A stretch of DNA of 64,000 bases from Microbacterium sp. JZ31 (GTDB taxonomy: Bacteria; Actinomycetota; Actinomycetes; Actinomycetales; Microbacteriaceae), in contig NZ_CP017661.1 of NCBI RefSeq assembly GCF_016805985.1, forward strand, positions 124,001 to 188,000, read 5' to 3'. The position numbers and the translations under genes were made by a program. How positions within the stretch are numbered: the first letter of the stretch is position 1; every line of letters begins with the position of its first letter. Under the pieces are notes generated by a model. It had not been told where the DNA came from. It saw only the letters and a list, made by a program, of their open reading frames with translations, and did not search any database. This document shows positions 27,650-36,047 of the stretch, piece by piece.

Positions 27650-28869
27650 TCAGCTGTGCAGCAGGACGCCGATCACGCCGAACAGGATCGGCGCCAGCGC
27701 GAGGCCCACGGCGACGACGATGCCCACGATCGCGACCCACGGGATCCCGCCGCGCAGTCGCCGACCCGGCCGGGCCACGCCCTTCGGTCCGAGCCAGTCG
27801 GCCGGGGGCGGCGGCGCGGTGGGGGCCGTCGTGTGGAACGGCAGGGGCGCGGCCAGGGGTGCGCCGTTCGGCGCGGCGGCGGTCCGGGCGTGCGCCTGGG
27901 CGGTGGCCCAGGCGTGCTCGGCCGCCAGGCGCTCGTCGCGCCAGCGCTGCCACTGCGCGAGCTTGTCCATGAGCGCGGACACGGCGGAGAACAGCCACGC
28001 CCACGTGCCCGCATCCGTCGTCGAGACCGGGCGGCCGGTGTAGAGGAACATCCAGTCGTCGACGATCTCGACGTCGAGCTGCGCGACGTTGTCGATGAAG
28101 CGCGCCATGATGTCGGGCGTGAACAGGTACAGCGCGTCGCGCTCGTAGCCCTCGGGCAGTAGAGCGTGAAGTACCGGTCGAAGTCGCCCTCCAGGCTCAG
28201 CCGCTGCGCCTTCGCGAACTGCGCCGGCAGGTTCGACCCGAACACGGAGTTGTTGCCGACGGCGTCGAGCACGATGTGAGGCAGGGGCGTGCCGATGTGG
28301 ATCGCGACGTAGCCCCAGCGGTGCGTGGTCTGCTCCTTGCCCGATCCGGTCGTGTACTGGTAGTTCGCGAACTCCACGAAACGCGGCTGCTCGCCGCGGA
28401 TGAGGTCGCTCGCCGAGCGGGAGCTGCCGCGGTCGAAGATCATGCCCGGCAGCCGCGGCTCGGCGAGCGCCGGCAGGTACGACATCGCGTTCGCGCGTGC
28501 GAACCTGTCGAGCCGGTAGCGCCGCTCCTTCGTCGCGCTCATGTTCGCGCGCGTCAGGAAGAACACGCCCACCGCGATTCCGAGGAAGACCAGGACGACC
28601 GGCACGACGGTCAGGAGCGCCGCCGCATCGCCGCGCGCGACGGTCGCGATCGCGAACGCGCCGAAGGCGAACAGCAGCGGCAGCATCGCGCCGGCCACGA
28701 CGACGCCGCCGATCACGAGCAGCACGATCGCCGTGACGTTCGTGCCGAAACCGGGCGAGCGGCGCTTCAGCTCCTCATGGAAGCGCTGCACCGCGCGCCG
28801 GTCCACGGGCTCGAACAGCGGCCGCGCCTCGAAGGGGAACGTGCGCTGCTGCGGGGCGGAGGTGCTCAC
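27650..28869 (-). pseudogene. DUF3137-type membrane protein gene, interrupted by a single-base frameshift
   Basis: Joined across two frames, this would encode about 406 residues. The N-terminal part (GTG 28869 to about 28155) has a cytosolic segment RRAVQRFHEELKRRSPGF, two membrane spans and the DUF3137-like body that ends LSLEGDFDRYFTLYCP. The sequence then continues in another frame as EGYERDALYLFTPDIMARFIDNVAQLDVEIVDDWMFLYTGR, through a basic region, to a C-terminal membrane span. One base is missing near 28152-28157, in a CTCGGG stretch; adding one G restores the frame and makes the total length divisible by three. It may be a true inactivation or an assembly error. Function of the family is unknown. 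Confidence 0.8.
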
Positions 28870-28944
28870 GCACGCCAACGTAGCGCGCGGGCGGTGCGGA
28901 TCGGCGCAGCCGCAGGCGGGCGCGAGCGGCCCGCACGGTCGAGT

Positions 28945-28966
28945 GTTCACCTTCCGTTTCTTTTCA
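28945..28966 (+). promoter_or_regulatory. Possible PHO box before the phosphonate-type operon
   Basis: GTTCACCTTCC is followed directly by GTTTCTTTTCA, two 11-base units resembling the GTTCAC direct repeats bound by PhoP in Streptomyces. The second unit is poor. It lies about 80 bp before the phnD-like gene, which would fit phosphate-starvation control. Tentative. Confidence 0.3.
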
Positions 28967-29046
28967 AGTACGGCGTTCTCGTAATTCCGCGTCACCTCGG
29001 GAGGCTTCTCTGTTCGAAGACCCCCTTCCTCCCGAAAGGAACCCCC

Positions 29047-29976
29047 ATGCACCGCCGTGCTCTCCCCGCTGCCGGCCTTCTCGGCCTGTCCGCCGTGCTC
29101 GCGCTCACCGGCTGCGCCGGCACCTCCGCCGACGCCGCGGCGTCCGGCGGGACCGCCGACGCGAACGAGCCGATCACGTTCGCCACCACGCCGCTGGGTG
29201 ACGACCCGGCCGCCAACCCCGTCGTCGCGTTCGCCGACCTCATCGAGGCGGAGACCGGTCGCACCGTCGAGGTCGTCGATGTCCCCGACTACACCGCGGT
29301 GCTCGAGGCGCTGCGCAACCACCACGTCGACATCGGCTTCATGAGCGGGTTCCCGTCCGCGCTCGCCGTCAACACGGGCGAGATCGACGCGCTCGTCGCG
29401 TGGGGCGGCAAGGACGAGCCGGTCTCGACCTGCATCGTGCTCGACGACTCGCCGCTGGAGAAGCTCGAGGACATCACGCCCGAGACCGTCGTCGCGTTCG
29501 CCGACCCGGCGTCGAGCTCCGGCTACTTCATGCCCGTCAAGATGCTGCACGACGCGGGCCTCGAGAAGGACGTCGACTACACCAGCCTGTTCGCGGGCGA
29601 CCACGTGATGGGCTTCCAGGCGCTCAAGCAGGGCCAGGCCGACGTGTCGTGCACCGCCACGCTGTTCCCCACGATGGCCGGCACCAACCCCGACATGTTC
29701 CCGTTCGAGGAGGGCGAGACGCGCTCGATCGGACTGAGCGACTCGATGCCCGTCTCGGTCACCGTGCTCGCGGATCAGCAGATCGACGCCGAGAAGGCCG
29801 AGCTGCTGAAGGACGTCCTGCCGAGGGTGTTCGTCGAGGAGAACGCCGAGCAGCTCGGCGCGATGTTCGAGGCCATGCAGGGCGGCGAGGCGATCGTCGA
29901 CCCGAAGCCCGAGCTGTTCCAGCCGTTCGTCGACATCGCCGCGATCGCCGACGTCGACATCTCGGACCTCGGCTGA
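29047..29976 (+). CDS. Phosphonate/phosphite-type ABC transporter substrate-binding lipoprotein (PhnD-like)
   Basis: The 309-residue protein carries a signal segment with lipobox LALTGC (C23) and then the PhnD/PtxB-type fold: ITFATTPLGDDPAANP, VPDYTAVLEALRNHHVDIGFMSGFPSALAV, SSSGYFMPVKMLHDAG and DHVMGFQALKQGQADVSCTATLFP. Such receptors bind phosphonates, phosphite or related oxyanions outside the membrane. GAAAGGA precedes ATG 29047. It opens a five-gene run with 1-20 bp overlaps. The exact ligand is open. Confidence 0.9.
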   Translation: MHRRALPAAGLLGLSAVLALTGCAGTSADAAASGGTADANEPITFATTPLGDDPAANPVVAFADLIEAETGRTVEVVDVPDYTAVLEALRNHHVDIGFMSGFPSALAVNTGEIDALVAWGGKDEPVSTCIVLDDSPLEKLEDITPETVVAFADPASSSGYFMPVKMLHDAGLEKDVDYTSLFAGDHVMGFQALKQGQADVSCTATLFPTMAGTNPDMFPFEEGETRSIGLSDSMPVSVTVLADQQIDAEKAELLKDVLPRVFVEENAEQLGAMFEAMQGGEAIVDPKPELFQPFVDIAAIADVDISDLG

Positions 29977-30800
29977 TGAGCGCGGCCGACTCCGCCGTCG
30001 CCCCCACGACGGCCGAGCTGCGACAGCAGCTGCCGCTCGTCACCGTGCGCGACCTGCGTGTCGCGTACGGTGACGGGCCGGTCGTCCTCGACGGCGTCGA
30101 CCTCGATCTGCACCCGGGCGAGGTCGTGGCGCTGCTCGGATCCAGCGGATCCGGGAAGTCGACGCTGATGAGGACGCTCACCGGATTCGCGCCGCTCGGG
30201 TCGGGCGCCGTGCGGGTCGCGGGCCACGACGTGGCGAACCTGCAGCGCGGAGAGCTGCGCCGCCTCCGCGCCGACGTGGGCCAGGTCTTCCAGCAGTTCA
30301 ACCTCATCGGCCGCCTCAGCGTGCTCACCAACGTGCTCACGGGCGCGCTGCACGACGCCGGCCCCCTCAACCTCGTCGGCGGATTCTCGAGCGCGCACCG
30401 CACGCGCGCGCTCGAGCTGCTCGACCGGGTCGGCATCGCCCACAAGGCGAAGGACGAGGCGCGCTCCCTGTCGGGCGGTCAGCAGCAGCGCGTCGCGATC
30501 GCGCGGGCGCTGATGCAGCAGCCGAAGCTGATCCTCGCCGACGAGCCCGTCGCCTCGCTCGACCCGAAGCTGTCGCACACCGTGCTCGACCTGCTGCAGC
30601 GGATCGCGCGCGAGGACGGCATCCCGGTGCTCGTGAGCCTGCACGTGCTGCCGCTCGCGCTCGCCCACTCCGACCGGATCGTCGGGCTGCGTCACGGCCG
30701 CATCGTCGTGTCGGGTCGCGCGTCCGAACTGGACGCCGCCACCCTGGCGCCGATCTACGAGCACGACGAGGAGGACGACGATGTCGACGACATCGCCTGA
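29976..30800 (+). CDS. Phosphonate-type ABC transporter ATP-binding protein (PhnC-like)
   Basis: The 274-residue ATPase has Walker A GSSGSGKST, the PhnC-type Q-loop QVFQQFNLIGRLSVLTNVLTGAL, signature LSGGQQQR, Walker B LILADEPVASLDP and the switch His in VSLHVL. Its ATG shares one base with the phnD-like stop (TGATG). The C-terminus is an acidic tail (EHDEEDDDVDDIA). It powers uptake with the permease at 30781. Confidence 0.92.
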   Translation: MSAADSAVAPTTAELRQQLPLVTVRDLRVAYGDGPVVLDGVDLDLHPGEVVALLGSSGSGKSTLMRTLTGFAPLGSGAVRVAGHDVANLQRGELRRLRADVGQVFQQFNLIGRLSVLTNVLTGALHDAGPLNLVGGFSSAHRTRALELLDRVGIAHKAKDEARSLSGGQQQRVAIARALMQQPKLILADEPVASLDPKLSHTVLDLLQRIAREDGIPVLVSLHVLPLALAHSDRIVGLRHGRIVVSGRASELDAATLAPIYEHDEEDDDVDDIA

Positions 30801-31629
30801 TCGCACCCGCGCCCCGAAGCCGGCGCAGCCCGCACTCGACCCGCGCGAGCGCGCACGTCTGGAGCGGTCGGTCGTGATGCCGCGCGCCCGCACGCTGCTC
30901 ACGATCCCGCTCGTCGTGCTCGTGCTCGCCTGGTCCTTCGCCGGGGCGGAGTTCGACTTCGTGAAGCTCGGCGACGGCACCATCAACATGGGCGAGTTCC
31001 TCGCCCGGCTGTTCCCGCCCACCTGGGACAAGTTCGGGATCATCGTCGAGCTCCTCGTCGAGACGCTCCAGATGGCGATCGTCGGCACCGTGCTCGGCAC
31101 GGTCCTGTCGCTCGTGATCGCCTTCGGCGCCGCGTCGAACATCGCCCCGGTCTGGCTGTACTATCCCTGCCGCTGGCTGATGAACATCATCCGCTCGCTG
31201 CCCGAGCTGGTCTTCGCGCTGATGTTCGTGTCGGCCGTCGGTCTCGGCCCGTTCGCGGGCATCCTCGCCATGACCCTGGGGTCGGTGGGATCGATCGGCA
31301 AGGTGTTCGCCGAGGCGATGGAGGCCGTCGATCGCGGTCCGATCGTCGCCATGCAGGCCGTCGGAGCCTCGCGCCGGCAGGTCGTGCAGTACGGCGTGCT
31401 GCCCCAGGCGGCGCCGCTGCTGGTGTCGTACACGCTGCTGCTGTTCGAGGGGAACGTGCGCGGCGCGACCATCCTCGGCATGGTCGGTGCGGGCGGCATC
31501 GGCCTCGAGCTCACCACCGCCATGCGCATGTACGACTACGGCCACCTCAGCGCCATCGTCATCTGCATCATCGTGCTCGTCACGGTCATCGACCAGGCAA
31601 GCGCACTCATCAGAAGGAAGATCACGTGA
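30781..31629 (+). CDS. Phosphonate-type ABC transporter permease (PhnE-like)
   Basis: The 282-residue membrane protein has a polar N-terminus, a first span near residues 40-55, and the conserved PhnE-type regions ETLQMAIVGTVLGTVLSLVIAFGAA and the EAA loop EAMEAVDRGPIVAMQAVGASRRQVVQYGVLP. It overlaps the ATPase gene by 20 bp and the phosphatase gene by 4 bp. With one permease gene the channel is probably a homodimer. Confidence 0.92.
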   Translation: MSTTSPDRTRAPKPAQPALDPRERARLERSVVMPRARTLLTIPLVVLVLAWSFAGAEFDFVKLGDGTINMGEFLARLFPPTWDKFGIIVELLVETLQMAIVGTVLGTVLSLVIAFGAASNIAPVWLYYPCRWLMNIIRSLPELVFALMFVSAVGLGPFAGILAMTLGSVGSIGKVFAEAMEAVDRGPIVAMQAVGASRRQVVQYGVLPQAAPLLVSYTLLLFEGNVRGATILGMVGAGGIGLELTTAMRMYDYGHLSAIVICIIVLVTVIDQASALIRRKIT

Positions 31630-32423
31630 CCCTCACAGACAACTCCGCCCCGCTCGACGCCGCTGCGCTCGAGACCGTCGCCCTCGAGCTCAGCGCTCCC
31701 GTCAACCTCCGCGACCTCGGCGGCACGCCCGTCGCGGGCGGCACGGTGCGACCGGGCTTCGCGATCCGCGCGGATGACCTGTCGTACGTGACCGAGGACG
31801 TCGCGGCCCGGCTGGTCGACGCCGGCCTCACGAGCGTGATCGACCTGCGCTCGAACTTCGAGGCGCGGATCACGGGGCGCGGCCCGCTCGCGGACCACGC
31901 CGTGACCTACCACCACGTCTCGCTGCTGGGCGACCTCACACGGGCGGGCGACCTCGGCGGCCCCGACTATCGGCGCACGTATGTGCCGATGTACGTGGGC
32001 ATGTTCGAGGGCGCGGCGCCGCTGATCGTGAACGCGCTCGCCGTGATGGCGACCGCGCCGGGGACCGTCGCCTTCCACTGCGCGGCGGGCAAGGACCGCA
32101 CGGGCGTGCTCGCCGCGTCCCTGCTGCTCGCGCTCGGCGCCGACGACGACACGATCGTCGAGGACTACGGGCGCACGGGCCCCAACCTCGACGCCATCAT
32201 GTCCCGGACCCGCGCCGTGGTCGGCCCGATGATGCAGGCGATGGGGATCGACCTCGACCCGGCCGTGCTCGCGGCCGGAGAGCGCGCCTTCTCCGCCGAC
32301 GCGATGCGCGGCACGCTCGAGGAGCTGCGCGCGCGGCACGACGGCGACGCGCTCGCGCCCGTGCGGCGTGCCGGCCTGAGCGACGCGCTGATCGACATGC
32401 TGCGCGCGAAGGCGGTCGTGTGA
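31626..32423 (+). CDS. Tyrosine-phosphatase-like protein (Y_phosphatase3 family)
   Basis: The 265-residue protein has the Cys-dependent phosphatase loop HCAAGKDRTG with C152 and R158, preceded by the family's opening SAPVNLRDLGG and DLRSNFEA. This family covers tyrosine/serine and lipid-type phosphatases with an HCxxGKDRT loop. There is no signal peptide, so it is cytosolic. GTG 31626 overlaps the phnE-like stop (GTGA). Its place inside a transporter operon suggests it removes phosphate from an imported phosphorylated compound, or regulates the system; this is inference. Confidence 0.88.
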   Translation: MTLTDNSAPLDAAALETVALELSAPVNLRDLGGTPVAGGTVRPGFAIRADDLSYVTEDVAARLVDAGLTSVIDLRSNFEARITGRGPLADHAVTYHHVSLLGDLTRAGDLGGPDYRRTYVPMYVGMFEGAAPLIVNALAVMATAPGTVAFHCAAGKDRTGVLAASLLLALGADDDTIVEDYGRTGPNLDAIMSRTRAVVGPMMQAMGIDLDPAVLAAGERAFSADAMRGTLEELRARHDGDALAPVRRAGLSDALIDMLRAKAVV

Positions 32424-33058
32424 CCGACGGCGTCACGATCGAGACCGGGGTCGCGGAGGCTGCAGGCCGCCGCGGCCCCGGTCGTCCGCGTCGCGAGGGC
32501 GTGGACGAGCGCCTGATCACCGCGGCTCTCGAGCTCATCGACGCGGGACAGCCCGTCACGGCCGCGCAGCTCGTGACGCGCAGCGGCATCGGCCGCGCCG
32601 CGATCTACCGGCGCTGGCCGTCGCTGACCGACCTCGTCGCGTCCGCGCTCGATGAGGGGCGCTCGGCGCACACGATCCCGACGGACGGCGACCTGCATCA
32701 GGCGCTGTACGACTCCTTCATCGGCACCCTGGAGCGCGGATCGACCGGCTACCCCGAGCAGCGGATGCGCCGGCGGCTGATCCTCGGACTGGAGGATCGC
32801 CGTCTGCAGCGCGCCTACTGGGACGCGCACGTCGCGCGCCGACGGGTGTCGACGATCGGGGCGCTGCGGGCGGGTGTCGAGCGCGGCGTCCTGCGCGCCG
32901 ACCTCGACCTGGAGGCGTGCGCCGACCTGCTGAGCGGCGTGTTCTACTACCAGCTCGTGGTGCGGGGTGCGCCGATGGACGAACCCGAGGCGATCGCCCG
33001 CTGCCGCGCGGCGTTCGACGTCATCTGGCGCGGCATGCTCCCCGACTCGGCCGCGTAG
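32420..33058 (+). CDS. TetR-family regulator, last gene of the Phn-type operon
   Basis: The 212-residue protein has a TetR head (DERLITAALELIDAGQPVTAAQLVTRSGIGRAAIYRRWPSLTDLV, residues about 29-73) after a basic GRRGPGRPRR leader, and a helical ligand domain with the TetR_C-type end EPEAIARCRAAFDVIWRGML. The GTG overlaps the phosphatase stop (GTGA), so it is co-transcribed and probably controls its own operon. No clear TetR palindrome is visible before 29047. Confidence 0.88.
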   Translation: MTDGVTIETGVAEAAGRRGPGRPRREGVDERLITAALELIDAGQPVTAAQLVTRSGIGRAAIYRRWPSLTDLVASALDEGRSAHTIPTDGDLHQALYDSFIGTLERGSTGYPEQRMRRRLILGLEDRRLQRAYWDAHVARRRVSTIGALRAGVERGVLRADLDLEACADLLSGVFYYQLVVRGAPMDEPEAIARCRAAFDVIWRGMLPDSAA

Positions 33059-33069
33059 GCTCGATCCTC

Positions 33070-33609
33070 ATGGCCCTCGGCGCGACGATCCACACGTTCG
33101 ATGTGCAGCTGGCGGACGTCGACCGCGGGGTCTACGACGAGCTCACCCTCCGCGTGGCGCGGCATCCGTCGGAGACCGACGCGAACATGATCCTGCGCGT
33201 GCTGGCCTACTGCCTCGAGTTCGAGGAGGGCATCGCATTCAGCGAGGGGATCTCGTCGCAGGATGAGCCCGCCGTGCTCGTGCGCGACCTCACGGGCCGC
33301 GTCCTCGCGTGGATCGAGGTCGGCGCCCCCGACGCGGAGCGGCTGCACCACGGCAGCAAGCTCGCCGACCGCACGGTCGTCTACACGCAGCGCGAGCCCG
33401 CCAAGTTGCTCGCGTCGTGGGCCGGAAAGCGCATCCACCGGGCGGACGAGCTCGTGCTGCACACGTTCGATCCGGGCTTCGTCGACGGCGCCGTCGCGGC
33501 GCTCGAGCGTCGCAACACCGTGACGCTGTCGATCACGGAGCGGCAGCTCTACCTCGAGCTGAACGGCACGAGCCTCACGTCCGCGGTCCACGACCACCGG
33601 CTGGGCTGA
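33070..33609 (+). CDS. YaeQ family protein
   Basis: The 179-residue protein matches YaeQ along its whole length: MALGATIHTFDVQLADVDRGVY, RVARHPSETDANMILRVLAYCLEFEEGIAFSEG and DRTVVYTQREPAKLLASWAGKRIHRADEL. The fold is a PD-(D/E)XK-nuclease variant; a role as antitermination factor was proposed in enterobacteria but is not settled. It starts 11 bp after the TetR gene and is followed by the rpsF promoter region. Confidence 0.9.
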   Translation: MALGATIHTFDVQLADVDRGVYDELTLRVARHPSETDANMILRVLAYCLEFEEGIAFSEGISSQDEPAVLVRDLTGRVLAWIEVGAPDAERLHHGSKLADRTVVYTQREPAKLLASWAGKRIHRADELVLHTFDPGFVDGAVAALERRNTVTLSITERQLYLELNGTSLTSAVHDHRLG

Positions 33610-33757
33610 CGCGCGGACGGTCGCGCTGCGCCGCCGTGCGCCTGGGCGACCCCCGATCCTGAGAGGCCGGATCGCTCAGAGCCGGCGCGTCCGATAGACT
33701 GTCCAGGTTGTGCGGATCCGCGCGCGCTCGCGCTCGCCCGCACGACGTGCAACACAC

Positions 33758-33805
33758 CCTCCTGCTGTCGGGAAATGCCCGGCAGCCGATCAAGTCCGAA
33801 GGAGG
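33758..33805 (+). promoter_or_regulatory. Candidate S6:S18-type leader RNA structure over the rpsF ribosome-binding site
   Basis: CCTCCT (33758-33763) can pair with AGGAGG (33800-33805), which is the rpsF Shine-Dalgarno. Inside, CTGTCGGG (33765-33772) pairs with CCCGGCAG (33778-33785) around loop AAATG. A CCG triplet follows directly at 33786-33788 on the 3' side, as in the conserved CCG bulge of ribosomal S6:S18 leaders, through which that protein pair represses its own mRNA. A TAGACT -10-like element lies near 33694-33699. Confidence 0.6.
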
Positions 33806-33812
33806 TGGGTAA

Positions 33813-34175
<363 letters not shown>

Positions 34176-34180
34176 GCCCC

Positions 34181-34696
34181 ATGGCCGGCGAGACCGTCAT
34201 CACCGTCGTGGGCAACCTCACGGCTGACCCCGAGCTGCGTTACACGCAGAACGGCCTGCCCGTGGCGAACTTCACGATCGCCTCGACGCCGCGCAACTTC
34301 GATCGCGCGTCGGGCGAGTGGAAGGACGGCGAGGCTCTCTTCCTGCGGGCCAGCGTGTGGCGCGATTTCGCCGAGCACGTCGCGGGTTCGCTGACGAAGG
34401 GCATGCGCGTGATCGCGCAGGGTCGCCTCCGCCAGCGCTCCTACGAGGACCGCGAGGGCCAGAAGCGCACCACGATCGAGCTCGAGATCGACGAGATCGG
34501 GCCGTCGCTGCGCTACGCCACCGCACAGGTCACCCGCGCCGCGGGCGGCCAGGGCGGCGGCGGTCAGGGCCAGTTCGGCGGCGGCGGACAGCCGCGCCAG
34601 CAGGTCTCGGAGGAGCCGTGGTCGACCCCCGGGTCGCAGACGGGCGCCGACGCATGGAGCACCCCGGGGTCGTTCGGAGACGACACCCCGTTCTAA
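34181..34696 (+). CDS. ssb: Single-stranded DNA-binding protein
   Basis: The 171-residue protein has an N-terminal OB fold ([31 protein letters not shown] to about residue 112), a Gly/Gln-rich flexible linker, and the acidic tip DDTPF that recruits replication and repair proteins. It starts 5 bp after rpsF. Between rpsF and rpsR it is the main housekeeping SSB. Confidence 0.98.
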   Translation: MAGETVITVVGNLTADPELRYTQNGLPVANFTIASTPRNFDRASGEWKDGEALFLRASVWRDFAEHVAGSLTKGMRVIAQGRLRQRSYEDREGQKRTTIELEIDEIGPSLRYATAQVTRAAGGQGGGGQGQFGGGGQPRQQVSEEPWSTPGSQTGADAWSTPGSFGDDTPF

Positions 34697-34770
34697 ATCT
34701 CGTTGCGTCCCGACGCCTCGCCCGCCCCGCGGGCAGTCGCGCCGGGACTCAGGAAAACTAAGGACCCAAA

Positions 34771-35025
34771 ATGGCTGGAAAGTCGAGCGGCGACCGCCGC
34801 AAGCCGCGGAAGGGCGCGAAGAACGCCGCTCCCGCGAAGTCGATCCGGGTCGGCGTCATTGACTACAAGGACGTCGCGACCCTTCGCAAGTTCATCTCGG
34901 AGCGCGGCAAGATCCGTGCCCGTCGTATCACCGGTGTCTCGGTGCAGGAGCAGCGTCTTATCGCCAAGGCGATCAAGAACGCGCGCGAGATGGCGCTCCT
35001 GCCCTACGCCGGCGCCGGCCGCTAA
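34771..35025 (+). CDS. rpsR: 30S ribosomal protein S18 (cysteine-free form)
   Basis: The 84-residue protein has the S18 core ([27 protein letters not shown]) and C-terminus [15 protein letters not shown]. It contains no cysteine, so it is the zinc-independent form. Actinobacteria often carry both Zn and non-Zn S18 genes. It partners S6 on the ribosome and probably in repression of the rpsF leader. A 74-bp gap after ssb holds AGGA-type sites before ATG 34771. Confidence 0.97.
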   Translation: MAGKSSGDRRKPRKGAKNAAPAKSIRVGVIDYKDVATLRKFISERGKIRARRITGVSVQEQRLIAKAIKNAREMALLPYAGAGR

Positions 35026-35034
35026 GGAGCACCC

Positions 35035-35490
35035 ATGTCGAAGCTGATTCTCACTCACGAGGTCGACGGCCTGGGCAGCGCCGGAGACGTGGTCGAGGTC
35101 AAGGACGGGTACGCCCGCAACTACCTCATCCCCCAGGGCTTCGCCGTCGCGTGGACGCGCGGTGGCGAGAAGCAGGTCGCGTCGATCCGCGCCGCGCGCG
35201 AGGCTCGCGCCATCGCGACGCACGACGAGGCCGTCGCCCTGAAGAACACGATCGAGGGCACCCGCGTGAAGCTCGCCGTCAAGGCGGGCGCCGAGGGTCG
35301 CCTGTTCGGCTCGGTCAAGACCGCCGACATCGCCGACGCGGTGTCCGAGGCCGGTCTGGGCTCGCTGGACAAGCGCAAGATCACCATCCCCACCGCCATC
35401 AAGACGGTGGGCGACCACGAGGCCGTCGTGCGCCTGCACGACGACGTCACGGCGGTCATCGCGCTGCAGGTCGTCGCGCTCAAGAAGTAA
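35035..35490 (+). CDS. rplI: 50S ribosomal protein L9
   Basis: The 151-residue protein has the L9 N-terminal signature ([29 protein letters not shown]), a long connecting helix and a C-terminal domain ([16 protein letters not shown]). AAGGAG precedes ATG 35035, nine bases after the rpsR stop. A strong terminator follows at 35509. Confidence 0.98.
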   Translation: MSKLILTHEVDGLGSAGDVVEVKDGYARNYLIPQGFAVAWTRGGEKQVASIRAAREARAIATHDEAVALKNTIEGTRVKLAVKAGAEGRLFGSVKTADIADAVSEAGLGSLDKRKITIPTAIKTVGDHEAVVRLHDDVTAVIALQVVALKK

Positions 35491-35508
35491 GCGTCTCGGC
35501 GCTTTCGA

Positions 35509-35540
35509 AGCGGGGCGGATCCTTCGGGATCCGCCCCGCT
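35509..35540 (+). terminator. Strong stem-loop terminator after rplI
   Basis: A 14-bp perfect stem (AGCGGGGCGGATCC and its complement) is capped by the stable TTCG tetraloop. Only a short TTC follows, as is common in high-GC actinobacteria. It separates the ribosomal operon from dnaB. Confidence 0.88.
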
Positions 35541-36047
35541 TTCGCGTGCGCCGGAGGCAGCCGCGCCACGGCCTCCGCCGTCTTTCCGGACGGGCCACGG
35601 CGGGTCATCCGCGCCGTCACGCGCCGTTCACTCCGCCTTGACATATCGGTCGTCGATGGGATCGGGATGGCGACAGTTCTTCACAGTCGAACGTTCGCGA
35701 CCGAACCTTCAAGCAGTTGTTTAATCACAACGCCATCCACAGGGTGTGGGTTGTGAAAAGCGCAGGTCAACCGCAGAATAAAACATCGCCGCGCTCGGGC
35801 GCGTCGGATTTCTCCACAGCACGTTTCCACACACGTGTCGGCGGTTTCCGCAGGCTCTCCACAGAGTTATCCACAGGCCGGTTTGCTTGGGGAGAACGCC
35901 GAACCTACGGTGAACGAGCGGATGTCGGAGGCCCCTGCTCTCCTGGCTGCGACGCCGCGTCCCACCGCACGCGGATCCGGATCACCCCACCCGGATCCAG
36001 GCGGGCGAGCGCGTCCCGAAGCGCGTCGCCGAAGGAAGGAAGTCCCC
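35541..36047. other. About 500 bp of noncoding DNA before dnaB with DnaA-box-like sites
   Basis: This stretch is clearly less GC-rich than the rest of the window, especially 35635-35880. It contains TTATCCACA (35867-35875), an exact DnaA box, and near matches CCATCCACA (35733), TTCTCCACA (35810), TTTCCACA (35824-35831) and CTCTCCACA (35855), all on the forward strand. AT-rich patches lie at about 35715-35730 and 35775-35785. An open frame in phase with dnaB reaches 35835 but has a non-protein-like composition. The dnaB promoter must lie here. Confidence 0.7.

Noticed and set aside
35835..36047. An upstream extension of dnaB in the same frame (71 extra codons).
   Set aside because: It overlaps the DnaA-box region, has a Pro/Arg-rich composition unlike DnaB, and GTG 36048 has a clear ribosome-binding site and gives the usual N-terminus.
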